DNA from: Actinomycetota bacterium
GTDB taxonomy: Bacteria > Actinomycetota > Thermoleophilia > Solirubrobacterales > Solirubrobacteraceae
Assembly: GCA_005888335.1 (NCBI GenBank)
Contig: VAWY01000107.1
Span: 1 to 17,907 of the forward strand
Length of the DNA stretch: 17,907 bases
Direction of reading: 5' to 3'
Below, piece by piece: positions 1 to 8,274 of this stretch; the stretch's first letter is position 1, and every line of letters starts with the position of its first letter. The notes below the pieces were generated by a model. The model was given only the letters and a program-made list of their open reading frames with translations, was not told where the DNA came from and made no database searches. The translations under genes and the position numbers were made by a program.

Positions 1-1029
1 GGCCACGGCGGCGACGACCGGCTCACCGGGGGCGCGGGCGATGACTCGCTGTTCGGCCAGACCGGGCCCGACTGGCTGTGGGGCGGCGCCGGCGACGACG
101 TGCTCGACGGCGCCTCGGGGATCGACCACCTCAACGGCGGCGCCGGCGACGACATCCTCAGCGGCGGCTTCGGCGCCGACCTGATCTCGGGCGGCGACGG
201 CGCCGACACGCTCGACGGCGGGGCCGACGACGATCGCCTCGACGGCGGCCCCGGCGATGACACGCTGCACGGCGGCACCGGCGGCGACCGGCTCGACGGC
301 GGGCCCGGCAACGACGAGCTCTACGCCGACTCGGGGCCCGACCGCCTCGACGGCGGCAGCGGCGACGACACGCTCTACGCGAACACCGGCGGCGCGGTCG
401 CCGCGGTCGACTGCGGTCCGGGCAACGACGTGCTCTTCATCAACCCCTACGACGAGCCCGGCGGCGTCTCCAACCGCCAGCTGATCGAGGAGGGCGGCGT
501 GCGCGGCTGCGAGCAGGTGATCGCCGAGCCGCCGGTGGGCGACCCGTTCCGCGGCATGAAGTACCTCGCGCCCGACGAGGGCGGTGAGCGCCAGGGCACC
601 GCGCTCGACGACAACCTGCTCGGCGGTATCGGCCCCGACCGCATCTTCGGCGGCCCGGGCAACGACATCATCTGGGGCCGCCGCCAGGCCGACGCGCCCA
701 GCAGCGCCTCCGACCTGCTCGACGGCGGGCCGGGCGACGACACGATCTACGGCGGCCCGGGGCCGACGCGGATCGAGGGCGGGCCCGGCGACGACGCGAT
801 CACCGGCGGCACGGGGGCCAACACCATCGACGCGGGCTCCGGGCGCGACGTCATCCGGCTGCGCGGCCGCGCGCGCAACGTCGTGGACGCCGGCGCCGGA
901 GACGACGACGTCCAGGCGGTCGCCGGGACGCGCAACGTCATCCGCTGTGGCCCGGGGCGCGACAAGGTGACCGCCCACCGGGGCGACCGCGTCGCCCCCG
1001 ACTGCGAGCGCGTGAGGCGCCGGCCATGA
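1..1029 (+). CDS. RTX calcium-binding repeat protein, 5' end outside window
   Basis: The reading frame is open from base 1 to TGA at 1027-1029, so the N-terminus and export signal lie outside the window. About 342 residues are visible. The first ~115 are tandem glycine/aspartate nonapeptides of the GGxGxDxL type, which in the RTX (hemolysin-type) family fold into calcium-binding beta-rolls. A non-repeat spacer follows, then a second repeat block near residues 195-325. The end is an arginine-rich tail after a DCERV motif; isolated cysteines ([22 protein letters not shown]) punctuate the array. RTX proteins are normally secreted or surface-bound. No catalytic domain is visible in this part, so the function (adhesin, enzyme or structural protein) is unknown. 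The gene overlaps the next one by ATGA, so the two are probably co-translated. Confidence 0.9.
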   Translation, partial: GHGGDDRLTGGAGDDSLFGQTGPDWLWGGAGDDVLDGASGIDHLNGGAGDDILSGGFGADLISGGDGADTLDGGADDDRLDGGPGDDTLHGGTGGDRLDGGPGNDELYADSGPDRLDGGSGDDTLYANTGGAVAAVDCGPGNDVLFINPYDEPGGVSNRQLIEEGGVRGCEQVIAEPPVGDPFRGMKYLAPDEGGERQGTALDDNLLGGIGPDRIFGGPGNDIIWGRRQADAPSSASDLLDGGPGDDTIYGGPGPTRIEGGPGDDAITGGTGANTIDAGSGRDVIRLRGRARNVVDAGAGDDDVQAVAGTRNVIRCGPGRDKVTAHRGDRVAPDCERVRRRP

Positions 1030-3062
1030 GGCTGCGCGCGGTCCTCTCGGTGATCGTCGCGCTGGGCGCCGCCGCGCCGGCGACCGCCCTCGCCTCCCCC
1101 TACGCCGACGCCGTCACGGCCTCGGCGCCTTCGGGCTGGTGGCGCCTCGGCGACGCGGCGGGCCCGCAGGCCGCCAACGCCGCCGGCGGCTCGGCGGGCA
1201 CGTGGAGCGGCGCCCTGTCGGCGGGCGCGCCCGGCGCCCTGGCCGCCGACGCCAACGCCGCGCTCGCCTTCTCGGGTGGCTGGCTCGACCTCGGCACGAC
1301 CTTCGCGCCGACCGCGGCGCTCAGCCTCGAGTCCTGGGTGCGCCTCACGTCGGCCTCGAGCACGCGCTACATCTTCAGCCAGGGCGGCACCTCGACGGGC
1401 TTTCATCTCTACACGGCGACGGGCGGCGCCCCGGTCTTCGTCGTCACGAGCAGCGCCGGCCGCGCGACCGTCACCGCGCCCAGCGCGCTGTCGGCGAACG
1501 TCTGGCACCACGTCGCCGCGACGTTCGCCGCGGGAACGGCGACGCTGTACGTCGACGGCGCGCCGGTCGCCTTGCGCGCGCTCTCCGGGATGGTGAAGCT
1601 CGGCAGCGGCAGCCTCTACGCGGGCCGCTACGCCGGCGGCGGCAGCACCTGGCGCGGCGCCCTCGACGAGCTCGCCGTCTACGACCGCGCGCTCAGCCCC
1701 GCCGACGTCGCCGACCACGCCTCTCGAGGGCGCGACGGTACGCTCGCGACCGCGGCGGTCGCCGGCCCGCCGGCGCTCACCGACGCCACCAGCGCGACGT
1801 TCGCCCTCACCGCCTCCGATCCGCAGGCGACCTTCACCTGCGCGCTCGACGGGGCCGCCGCCACGGCGTGCGGCGCCGCCCCGCGCTTCGACCGCCTCGC
1901 CGAGCGCGACCACGTGCTGCGCGTGACGCCGATCGACCGCTGGGGCCGCGCCGGCCAGGCTGCCGACTACCGCTGGCGCGCCGACCACACCGCCGCGCCC
2001 GACTGGAGCCCCACGCCGCCCGAGACGCGCATCGCCGCCACGGTCCCCGAGGTCACCGCCCGACCCGACGCCTCGTTCGCGCTGAGCGCCACCAAGCCCA
2101 CCGTGACGTTCGCGTGCGCGCTCGACAGCGCGGCGTTCGCGCCATGCGGCGAAACCGTCGACGTCGACTCGGTCGGCGCCGGGGACCACGTGCTGCGCGT
2201 CGTGGCCACCGATCGCTTCGGCCAGAGCGAGCCCGTGCCCGCGCAGTACTCCTGGCGCGTCGACCGCACCGCGCCCGACACCTTCGCGCTTGCCGCCGGC
2301 CCCGCTCCGGGCGCGGCAGAGGCCGTCGCGGTCTTCGCGAGCAGCGAGCGCGGCGGGCGCTTCGAGTGCCGCGTCGACGGCGGCGGCTGGTCGGCCTGCG
2401 CCGGCCCGCTCGCGCTGCCGGGCGGCGCGACCACGCTGGCCGTCCGCGCCATCGACGCCGCCGGCAACGTCGACCCCTCGCCGGCGACCGTGCAGCTGAC
2501 CCGCGAGACGCCCGACGCCGAGCCCACCGGGGCGCGCTCGTTCACCACCGCGAGCGCAGCGCTGTCCTTCGCCGCCTCCGCCGGCGGCGCCCTGAGCTGC
2601 CGGCTCGACGGCGGCGACTGGTCGCCCTGCGACGGCCCGGTCACCCTCGCGGGCCTCGCGTGGGGCGAGCACGGCTATGACGTGCGGGCGGACTTCCCGG
2701 GCGGCCTTCGCCTCGAGGCGCCGGAGCTGCGCTGGACCGCGGCGGCGCCGGGCGCCCGCGTCGCGGCGCTGCAGTTCCCGGTGCTGCTCCACCGCGCCCG
2801 CGACGGGCGCGCGCGTTCGCGCGGGCGCCCGCCGACCCTGCGCTTCGCGCTGAACGTCGCCGCCCCCGTGAGCGTGCGCGTCGAGCGGCTGCGCGGGCGC
2901 CGCAGCCGGGCGCTGTCGGCGTGGACGGTTCCCGGGCGCGCCGGCGACGTCCTCGTGCGCCTGCCCGATCGCGTCGTGCGGCGCCTGCGCCGCGGCCGCT
3001 ACCGCATCTCGGCGCAGCCGGCGGCCGGCGCGGCGGTGCGCGTGGCCTTCGCCGTCGTCTGA
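1026..3062 (+). CDS. Secreted LamG-domain protein with Ig-like cysteine-pair repeats
   Basis: A 678-residue exported protein. Residues 1-23 form a signal peptide: RLR, a hydrophobic core and an ATALA cleavage site. Residues ~75-235 are a LamG/concanavalin-A-like sandwich ([33 protein letters not shown]), a fold that usually binds carbohydrate or protein ligands. Four Ig-like units follow, starting near residues 267, 358, 441 and 520. Each has the pattern FxCxLDGxxxxxC, then a short loop and a VxAxDxxGN-like strand; the paired cysteines suggest a disulfide per unit. The last ~90 residues form another arginine-rich beta domain. No catalytic motif is evident. The ATG at 1026 overlaps the preceding RTX gene's stop, arguing for translational coupling and a shared role at the cell surface. 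The specific ligand is unknown. Confidence 0.88.
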   Translation: MRLRAVLSVIVALGAAAPATALASPYADAVTASAPSGWWRLGDAAGPQAANAAGGSAGTWSGALSAGAPGALAADANAALAFSGGWLDLGTTFAPTAALSLESWVRLTSASSTRYIFSQGGTSTGFHLYTATGGAPVFVVTSSAGRATVTAPSALSANVWHHVAATFAAGTATLYVDGAPVALRALSGMVKLGSGSLYAGRYAGGGSTWRGALDELAVYDRALSPADVADHASRGRDGTLATAAVAGPPALTDATSATFALTASDPQATFTCALDGAAATACGAAPRFDRLAERDHVLRVTPIDRWGRAGQAADYRWRADHTAAPDWSPTPPETRIAATVPEVTARPDASFALSATKPTVTFACALDSAAFAPCGETVDVDSVGAGDHVLRVVATDRFGQSEPVPAQYSWRVDRTAPDTFALAAGPAPGAAEAVAVFASSERGGRFECRVDGGGWSACAGPLALPGGATTLAVRAIDAAGNVDPSPATVQLTRETPDAEPTGARSFTTASAALSFAASAGGALSCRLDGGDWSPCDGPVTLAGLAWGEHGYDVRADFPGGLRLEAPELRWTAAAPGARVAALQFPVLLHRARDGRARSRGRPPTLRFALNVAAPVSVRVERLRGRRSRALSAWTVPGRAGDVLVRLPDRVVRRLRRGRYRISAQPAAGAAVRVAFAVV

Positions 3063-3080
3063 CCGCCGACCAGAGGCCGA

Positions 3081-3140
3081 CTAGTGCTGCGTCAGGTGAC
3101 GTTCGCCCCGTGGGGCGAACGTTGCCTGACGCGGCACTAG
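3081..3140. repeat. 60-bp loopless palindrome between LamG and patatin genes
   Basis: Two 30-base arms (3081-3110 and 3111-3140) meet with no spacer. Both ends are CTAG. Of 30 arm pairs, 26 are Watson-Crick. The other four are T/G combinations, so a plus-strand RNA could pair at every position, whereas a minus-strand RNA would have four A/C mismatches. It lies 18 nt after the LamG stop and 10 nt before the patatin start. There is no U-run behind it, so it is not a textbook intrinsic terminator. It could be a transcript-end or processing hairpin, or a small mobile palindrome (REP/MITE-like) with CTAG as target site or arm end. Confidence 0.85.
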
Positions 3141-3150
3141 GGTCCTCGTC

Positions 3151-4089
3151 GTGAGCGAGGAGCCGTTCCTGCGCCCCGACGTGCTCGTGCTCGCCGCCGG
3201 CGGCGCGGTCGGCGAGGCGTGGATGACCGGCGTGCTGGCCGGGCTCGAGGAGGCGACCGGGGTCGACTTCCGGAGCGTCGACGCGATCGTCGGCACCTCG
3301 GCGGGCGCCATCGTCGGCGCCTCGCTCGCCGCCGGCCGCTCGCCGCGCCGCCCGCCCGGCACCTCGTCGCGGCCCGGCGGCGGCGGCGCGATGCCGGCCG
3401 ACCCGGCGCGCCGCCGCGGCGGCCCCGTGCCCGACCTGGCCGCGGCGTGGGCGCGCGCGATGTGGGCGGCCAGCGCGCCGCTGGCCGGCCCCGCGCTGGC
3501 GCTGGGCGCCCCGGTCGGCGCGCGGGCCCGCTCGGCGCTGCTGGCTCGCGTGCCCGGCGAGGGCCGCCCTATCGACGGCTTGGGCCGGCACATCGACGAG
3601 CGCGGCCAGCGCTGGGACGGCCGCCTGCGCGTGTGCGCCGTCGACCGCGAGAGCGGGCGGCGGGTCGTGTTCGGGCGGCCGCACTCGCCGAAGGCCACGG
3701 TCGGCCAGGCGGTCGCAGCGTCGTGCGCGGTCCCATGGATCTTCCGCGCGGTGCGCATCGGCGACCGCGACTACGTCGACGGCGGCGTGTGGTCGCTGAC
3801 CAACCTCGACGCCGCGCCCGCCGGGCGCGACAGCGAGGTGCTGTGCCTGAGCGTCGCCGCCAGCCTGCCGCTCGCGCTGAACTCGCCGCTGAGCTTCATG
3901 CGTGCCGCTAGCCGCAGCGCCGAGGCGGTCGAGACGCTCGCGCTGCGCCGCCGTGGGGCCAGCGTGCGCACGATCGGCCCCGACCACGAGGCGGCCGAGG
4001 CGCTCGGCGTCGACCTCATGGATGACAGCCGCCGCGGAGCGGCGCTGGCCGCCGGCTACCGGCAGGGGCTGCGGATCGGCCGTGACTGA
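3151..4089 (+). CDS. Patatin-like phospholipase family protein
   Basis: A 312-residue protein of the patatin-like lipase/acyl hydrolase family, which cleaves acyl esters with a Ser-Asp dyad. The nucleophile elbow GTSAG is at residues 48-52 (Ser50), and the partner aspartate is in YVDGG near residue 210. The glycine-rich oxyanion region at residues 16-21 reads AGGAVG, without the basic residue usual in GGGxRG, so activity or substrate may differ. The region at residues 62-85 is low-complexity and rich in Arg, Pro and Gly. There is no signal peptide or membrane segment, so it is probably cytosolic. The GTG at 3151 places the first strand (VLVLAAGG) at the usual distance from the N-terminus. No good Shine-Dalgarno is visible; a large palindrome ends 10 nt upstream. 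Natural substrate unknown. Confidence 0.85.
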   Translation: MSEEPFLRPDVLVLAAGGAVGEAWMTGVLAGLEEATGVDFRSVDAIVGTSAGAIVGASLAAGRSPRRPPGTSSRPGGGGAMPADPARRRGGPVPDLAAAWARAMWAASAPLAGPALALGAPVGARARSALLARVPGEGRPIDGLGRHIDERGQRWDGRLRVCAVDRESGRRVVFGRPHSPKATVGQAVAASCAVPWIFRAVRIGDRDYVDGGVWSLTNLDAAPAGRDSEVLCLSVAASLPLALNSPLSFMRAASRSAEAVETLALRRRGASVRTIGPDHEAAEALGVDLMDDSRRGAALAAGYRQGLRIGRD

Positions 4090-4136
4090 GCCTGTATCCG
4101 CCGATCGATCGTGGATGCGAGCCGTCCGGAGGCCGA

Positions 4137-4201
4137 GTCAGACGGCTTCGGCCGCGAATTCGCAGGGTGACCCCTTCGGGTCGCGGCCGAAGCCGTATGA
4201 C
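4137..4201. repeat. Long inverted repeat after the patatin gene
   Basis: A perfect 16-bp inverted repeat has arms at 4142-4157 and 4181-4196. It extends outward by GTCA/TGAC (4137-4140 and 4198-4201) across one mismatch, giving a stem of about 21 positions. The 23-nt loop has a smaller stem, ACCC/GGGT at 4170-4173 and 4178-4181, that competes with the arm edge. It lies 47 nt after the patatin stop and upstream of the membrane-protein gene. It has no U-tract. It may end or stabilise the patatin mRNA (Rho-dependent end or 3' hairpin), or be a dispersed palindromic element. Strand of action is undetermined. Confidence 0.75.
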
Positions 4202-4276
4202 GACGGCATTCCGGGCGGCTCGCGCCGCGAGAATAGGTGGATCCAGGCTGAGCGCGGAGGCGCGCCGGACGCCCTC

Positions 4277-4693
4277 GTGGCGGGCGGGCTCGCCGTCGCC
4301 GCCGCCGCGGTCTTCGGCTCGCTGTTCGCGCACTGGTACCGGCTCAAGGCCGGCGGTCTCGTCATCTTCGGCGCGCTCGACCGGCTGCCGGAGACGCGGA
4401 CCGGCTGGCAGCTGTTCGCGCTCACCGATGTCGTGCTCGCCGCCGTCGCCGCCGGGGCGCTCGTCCTCGCCGTCGCGCTCGCCGGCGGCGCCCGCCCCGG
4501 TCCGCGCTGGCTCGCCGCCGCGGTCGCCGCCGTCGCCGGCGCGCTCGTCGCCACCGCGCTGCGCGCGGCGAACCCGCCGCCCAGTGCGAGGCTCGGCCCG
4601 CTCGAGCTCGCGCCCGCCGTCGGCGCCTACCTCGCGATCGCCGGGCTGGCGAGCATGCTGGTGGCGCTGCTGCTCGTGCTGCTGTGGCGCTAG
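4277..4693 (+). CDS. Small four-helix membrane protein, function unknown
   Basis: About 138 residues, nearly all in four hydrophobic segments separated by short loops: residues ~3-17, ~50-73, ~80-97 and ~115-137. Between helices 1 and 2 comes a polar loop (HWYRLKAGG ... ETRTGWQLFALTDVVLA). The pattern WY ... TGWxxFxxxDVxLA occurs in small uncharacterised actinobacterial membrane proteins; this is recognition by pattern only. The frame is open further upstream, but 4115-4276 uses codons such as AAT, TAT, ATT and AGG that are rare here and crosses the inverted repeat. I therefore start at GTG 4277, directly before helix 1. A GGAGG at 4256-4260 is rather far away, so the exact start is uncertain. 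Its TAG overlaps the convergent TetR remnant's TAG. Confidence 0.7.
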   Translation: MAGGLAVAAAAVFGSLFAHWYRLKAGGLVIFGALDRLPETRTGWQLFALTDVVLAAVAAGALVLAVALAGGARPGPRWLAAAVAAVAGALVATALRAANPPPSARLGPLELAPAVGAYLAIAGLASMLVALLLVLLWR

Positions 4694-5151
4694 AGGTCGT
4701 CTGCGAGCGCCTCGCGCACCGACTCGGTCGCCCGCGCGCCGGCGACCGCGAGCGCCTCGGTGCTGCGCGCCGCGCGGCACAGGACGAACGCGCCCTCGAG
4801 CAGGGCGATCAGCTCGATGGCCAGCGCGCGCGCCCGGTCGGCCGGGATGCCGGCCGCCGTGCCGCGCTCGGTCGCCCCCGCGATCCAGCTCTCGAAGACC
4901 TCGGCGGTCGCCCGGCGCAGCGGCTCGTTGGTGCTGGCCACCTCGAGCGCGACCGTGGCGGTCGGGCAGGCGTCGGCGTAGTCGGTCGCCTCGAGCGTCA
5001 GGGCGGCTCCCGCGAAGAAGTCCCGCACCCCGCTGACGTAGTCGTCGGCGTTGTCCATGATCAGCTCGAAGAGCTCGAAGTACATGCGCCCCGAGCGGCG
5101 GATGACCTCCCCGCCGAGCTGCTCCTTGCCGCCCGGGAAGTGGTGGTATGG
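4690..5151 (-). pseudogene. TetR-family regulator (LmrA/YxaF-like) lacking its N-terminal DNA-binding half
   Basis: The minus frame runs from a TAG stop at 5154-5152 into PYHHFPGGKEQL, the end of the TetR helix-turn-helix (usual form LYHHFPGGKEQL). It then continues as a full ligand-binding and dimerisation domain of about 140 residues (ACPTATVALEVAS, SWIAGATERG, LIALLEGAFVLCRA). The first 40 or so residues, covering helix 1 and most of the helix-turn-helix, are absent. There is no room for them: the divergent gene starts at 5196. The C-terminal part resembles the LmrA/YxaF branch of TetR. An internal ATG at 5085 could make only a C-terminal fragment. I read it as a gene broken by a deletion of about 120-135 bp; an assembly deletion is the alternative. 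Confidence 0.8.
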
Positions 5152-5162
5152 CTACCGTTCAC

Positions 5163-5178
5163 TAGAGCGATCTATCTA
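5163..5178. promoter_or_regulatory. Candidate TetR-type operator
   Basis: The sequence TAGAGCGATCTATCTA is an imperfect palindrome of the form TAGAnnGATCnnTCTA, extended by C/G to CTAGA...TCTAG at 5162-5179. Operators of this TAGA...TCTA type are typical for LmrA/YxaF-class TetR repressors. It lies between the truncated regulator (ends 5151) and the membrane-protein gene starting at 5196, and overlaps where that gene's promoter must be. That is the expected place for repression of the divergent gene by its neighbour. Confidence 0.55.
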
Positions 5179-5195
5179 GACGTCCGGGAGGTGCC

Positions 5196-5607
5196 ATGAC
5201 CGACCACGACCGCCGCCTCACGCTCCTCAGGGCCATCCTCGCGTTCAGCATCGTCTCGACGGCGCTGCACTACACGCACAACTTCGTCAAGGTCGACGAC
5301 TACCCGGGCGGCTTTCCCGGCGACACGGCGATCCAGATCGCGATCATCGTCTTCTGGCCGCTGCTCACCGCGATCGGCCTGCTGGGCTACCGGCTCTATC
5401 GCGACCGCCGCTTCTACCGAGCGCACGTCTGCCTGGCGATCTACTCGGTCACCGGCATCAGCACGCTCGGCCACTTCCTCAACGGCACGCCGAAGATCCC
5501 CGCGTTCTTCTTCGCGACGATCTTCACCGACGGCCTCGCCGGCCTTTCGGTCCTCGCCTTCGTCCTCTGGTCCGCGCGCACCCAGCCGCGCCCGGCGCCC
5601 CGCGGCG

Positions 5608-5624
<17 letters not shown>
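5196..5624 (+). CDS. Four-helix membrane protein, probable former target of the TetR regulator
   Basis: A 142-residue integral membrane protein with hydrophobic segments near residues 9-27, 44-66, 76-95 and 103-126. Conserved-looking polar motifs sit at the membrane edge: ALHYTHNF after helix 1 and HFLNGTPKIP before helix 4. It matches no enzyme or transporter family I can name. The ATG at 5196 has a strong ribosome-binding site, GGGAGG at 5186-5191. The adjacent operator palindrome and truncated TetR gene imply it was regulated by that repressor; with the regulator broken it may now be constitutive. Its last 17 bases overlap the 3' end of the convergent leuA gene. Confidence 0.8.
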
Positions 5625-7158
<1,534 letters not shown>

Positions 7159-7284
7159 CACGGTGCTCCTCTCGGGGTCTGGGTCGTCTCCTTCTCGTTG
7201 GGTTTGCGGCTACGCGGCCGCCACGCGTCACTCCCCCCGCAGGGGGAGAAGGAGAAGAAGGGCCAGGCCGAGGAGCGACCGCAT
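7159..7284 (-). promoter_or_regulatory. leuA 5' leader, candidate leucine attenuator or translational switch
   Basis: The transcribed stretch between the upstream gene and leuA contains a leucine-rich peptide ORF (7284-7228), a 7-bp GC hairpin with a TGCG loop over codons 13-18 (7248-7231), and a GCGGC/GCCGC hairpin (7221-7206). Two long-range complementarities are visible. Ten bases of the Leu-codon run (7255-7246) pair perfectly with 7196-7187. Leader codons 3-5 (7276-7270) pair over 7 bp with 7171-7165, which contains the leuA AGGAG. No U-run follows the hairpins, so control by hiding the ribosome-binding site is more likely than intrinsic termination. A weak promoter -10 (TATGGT, 7299-7294) would put the RNA start almost at the peptide's ATG. 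Leader peptides and a pseudoknot upstream of leuA have been predicted in Actinobacteria; the folding here is my inference. Confidence 0.7.
7228..7284 (-). CDS. leuA leader peptide (Leu-rich, 18 residues)
   Basis: The ATG at 7284 opens a short ORF, MRSLLGLALLLLLPLRGE, ending with TGA at 7230-7228, 70 nt before leuA. Nine of 18 residues are leucine, five consecutively. Three of the five are CTT, a codon that is rare in this genome, so it should be sensitive to charged tRNA-Leu supply. The last six codons form the 5' and 3' arms of the stable 7248-7231 hairpin, so a ribosome stalled on the leucine run would melt it. No Shine-Dalgarno precedes it; with a promoter at ~7299 it may be leaderless. 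It could be mistaken for a signal-peptide-like fragment, but its position and codon content fit an attenuation sensor. Confidence 0.75.
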   Translation of the reverse strand: MRSLLGLALLLLLPLRGE

Positions 7285-7306
7285 CAGCCGGCGACCATAC
7301 CACTCA

Positions 7307-8272
7307 TCAGGGGACGAGCACGACCTTCCCGACGTTGCGCCGCTCGGTGATGATCCGGTGCGCCTCGGCGGCGCGGTCGAACGGCACCTCGTCGGAGACG
7401 ACCGGCCGCAGCGTGCCGTCCTCGAGCATCTCGCGCAGCGGCGCGACGAACGGCTCGAGCGTCTGGCGGTCGTCCCACAGCGTGAGCAGGTTCAGGCCGA
7501 TGACCGCCTTCGAGGCGCTCATCTGCTCGAGCAGGTTGAAGCCGCGCAGCATGCGCAGCGCCTGCGGGGCCGCTCGCACGAGGTTGCGCTTCTCGCCGCC
7601 GACGACCGAGGAGGCGCCGAAGGCGACGAGCCGCCCGCCCGGCCGCAGCAGGTCGTACGAGCGCCGGAACGACGCGCCGCCGATCGCGTCGAGCACGATG
7701 TCGACCTTGGGCAAGGTGCGCGGCAGGTCGTAGCCGAAGGCCTCGTCGACGCCATTGGCCCGGATCGCCTCGTGCTTGCCCGGCGAGGCGGTCCCGAGCA
7801 CGTGCGCGCCGCGGCGCTTGGCGATCTGCGTGGCCGCCATGCCCACGCCGCCGGCGGCGGCATGGATGAGCACGCGCTCGCCGGGCTGGAGGTTGCCGTA
7901 GGTGATCAGCGCGGCCCAGGCGGTCGCGTAGTTGACCGGGATCGCCGCGCCTTGGGCGAACGACAGCGAGTCGGGCAGCGGCACGGTGTCGCTCGCGCGG
8001 ACCGCGACGCGCTCGGCCTGGCCGCCGAATCGCGTGGCGGCGATGACTCGCTCGCCAGTGCCCTCGACGACGCCGGCCACCTCGTAGCCGACGACGACGG
8101 GCGGCTTGGGCGCGTCGGGGTAGAGGCCCATGCGCGCCATGACGTCGGCGAAGTTCAGCCCGGCCGCCTTGACGTCGACGACGACCTGCCCGGGCCCCGG
8201 GACCGGATCGGGGCGCTCCTCGACGCGCAGCACCGAGGTGTCACCGTGGTCCGTGATGACGACCGCGCGCAC
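7307..8272 (-). CDS. Quinone-oxidoreductase-like MDR family NAD(P)H-dependent enzyme
   Basis: A 321-residue zinc-free medium-chain dehydrogenase/reductase. The N-terminal GroES-like domain (residues ~25-110) carries AGLNFADVMARMGLYP and VVGYEVAGVV. The Rossmann domain has the NADPH-binding motif HAAAGGVGMAATQIAK, followed by VDIVLDAIGG. The structural-zinc cysteine cluster and catalytic Cys/His of alcohol dehydrogenases are absent, pointing to quinone oxidoreductases or related enone/acyl reductases. The C-terminus has PFDRAAEAHRIITERRNVGKVVL, usual for this family. The GTG at 8272 is two bases after the stop of the upstream permease gene, so both are surely one transcript. Substrate unknown; the permease link might suggest catabolism of an imported amine or amino acid, but this is only contextual. 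Confidence 0.88.
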   Translation of the reverse strand: MRAVVITDHGDTSVLRVEERPDPVPGPGQVVVDVKAAGLNFADVMARMGLYPDAPKPPVVVGYEVAGVVEGTGERVIAATRFGGQAERVAVRASDTVPLPDSLSFAQGAAIPVNYATAWAALITYGNLQPGERVLIHAAAGGVGMAATQIAKRRGAHVLGTASPGKHEAIRANGVDEAFGYDLPRTLPKVDIVLDAIGGASFRRSYDLLRPGGRLVAFGASSVVGGEKRNLVRAAPQALRMLRGFNLLEQMSASKAVIGLNLLTLWDDRQTLEPFVAPLREMLEDGTLRPVVSDEVPFDRAAEAHRIITERRNVGKVVLVP

Positions 8273-8274
8273 GG

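Noticed and set aside
100..370. GC-rich tandem repeats that could suggest a CRISPR or satellite array
   Set aside because: The periodicity is 27 bp or multiples and encodes the RTX nonapeptide; there are no spacers.
747..2792. Long minus-strand ORF opposite the RTX/LamG genes (681 codons)
   Set aside because: It is an Arg/Gly/Ala-rich shadow with no domain; the plus strand carries a signal peptide and recognisable folds. High GC keeps opposite frames open.
3902..4276. Upstream extension of the 4277 membrane-protein frame
   Set aside because: It overlaps the patatin gene and a long inverted repeat, and uses AT-rich codons unlike the genes around it, so it is probably non-coding.
7206..7248. 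Intrinsic terminator in the leuA leader
   Set aside because: The hairpins are real, but no run of U follows on the minus strand, so a classic intrinsic terminator is not supported.
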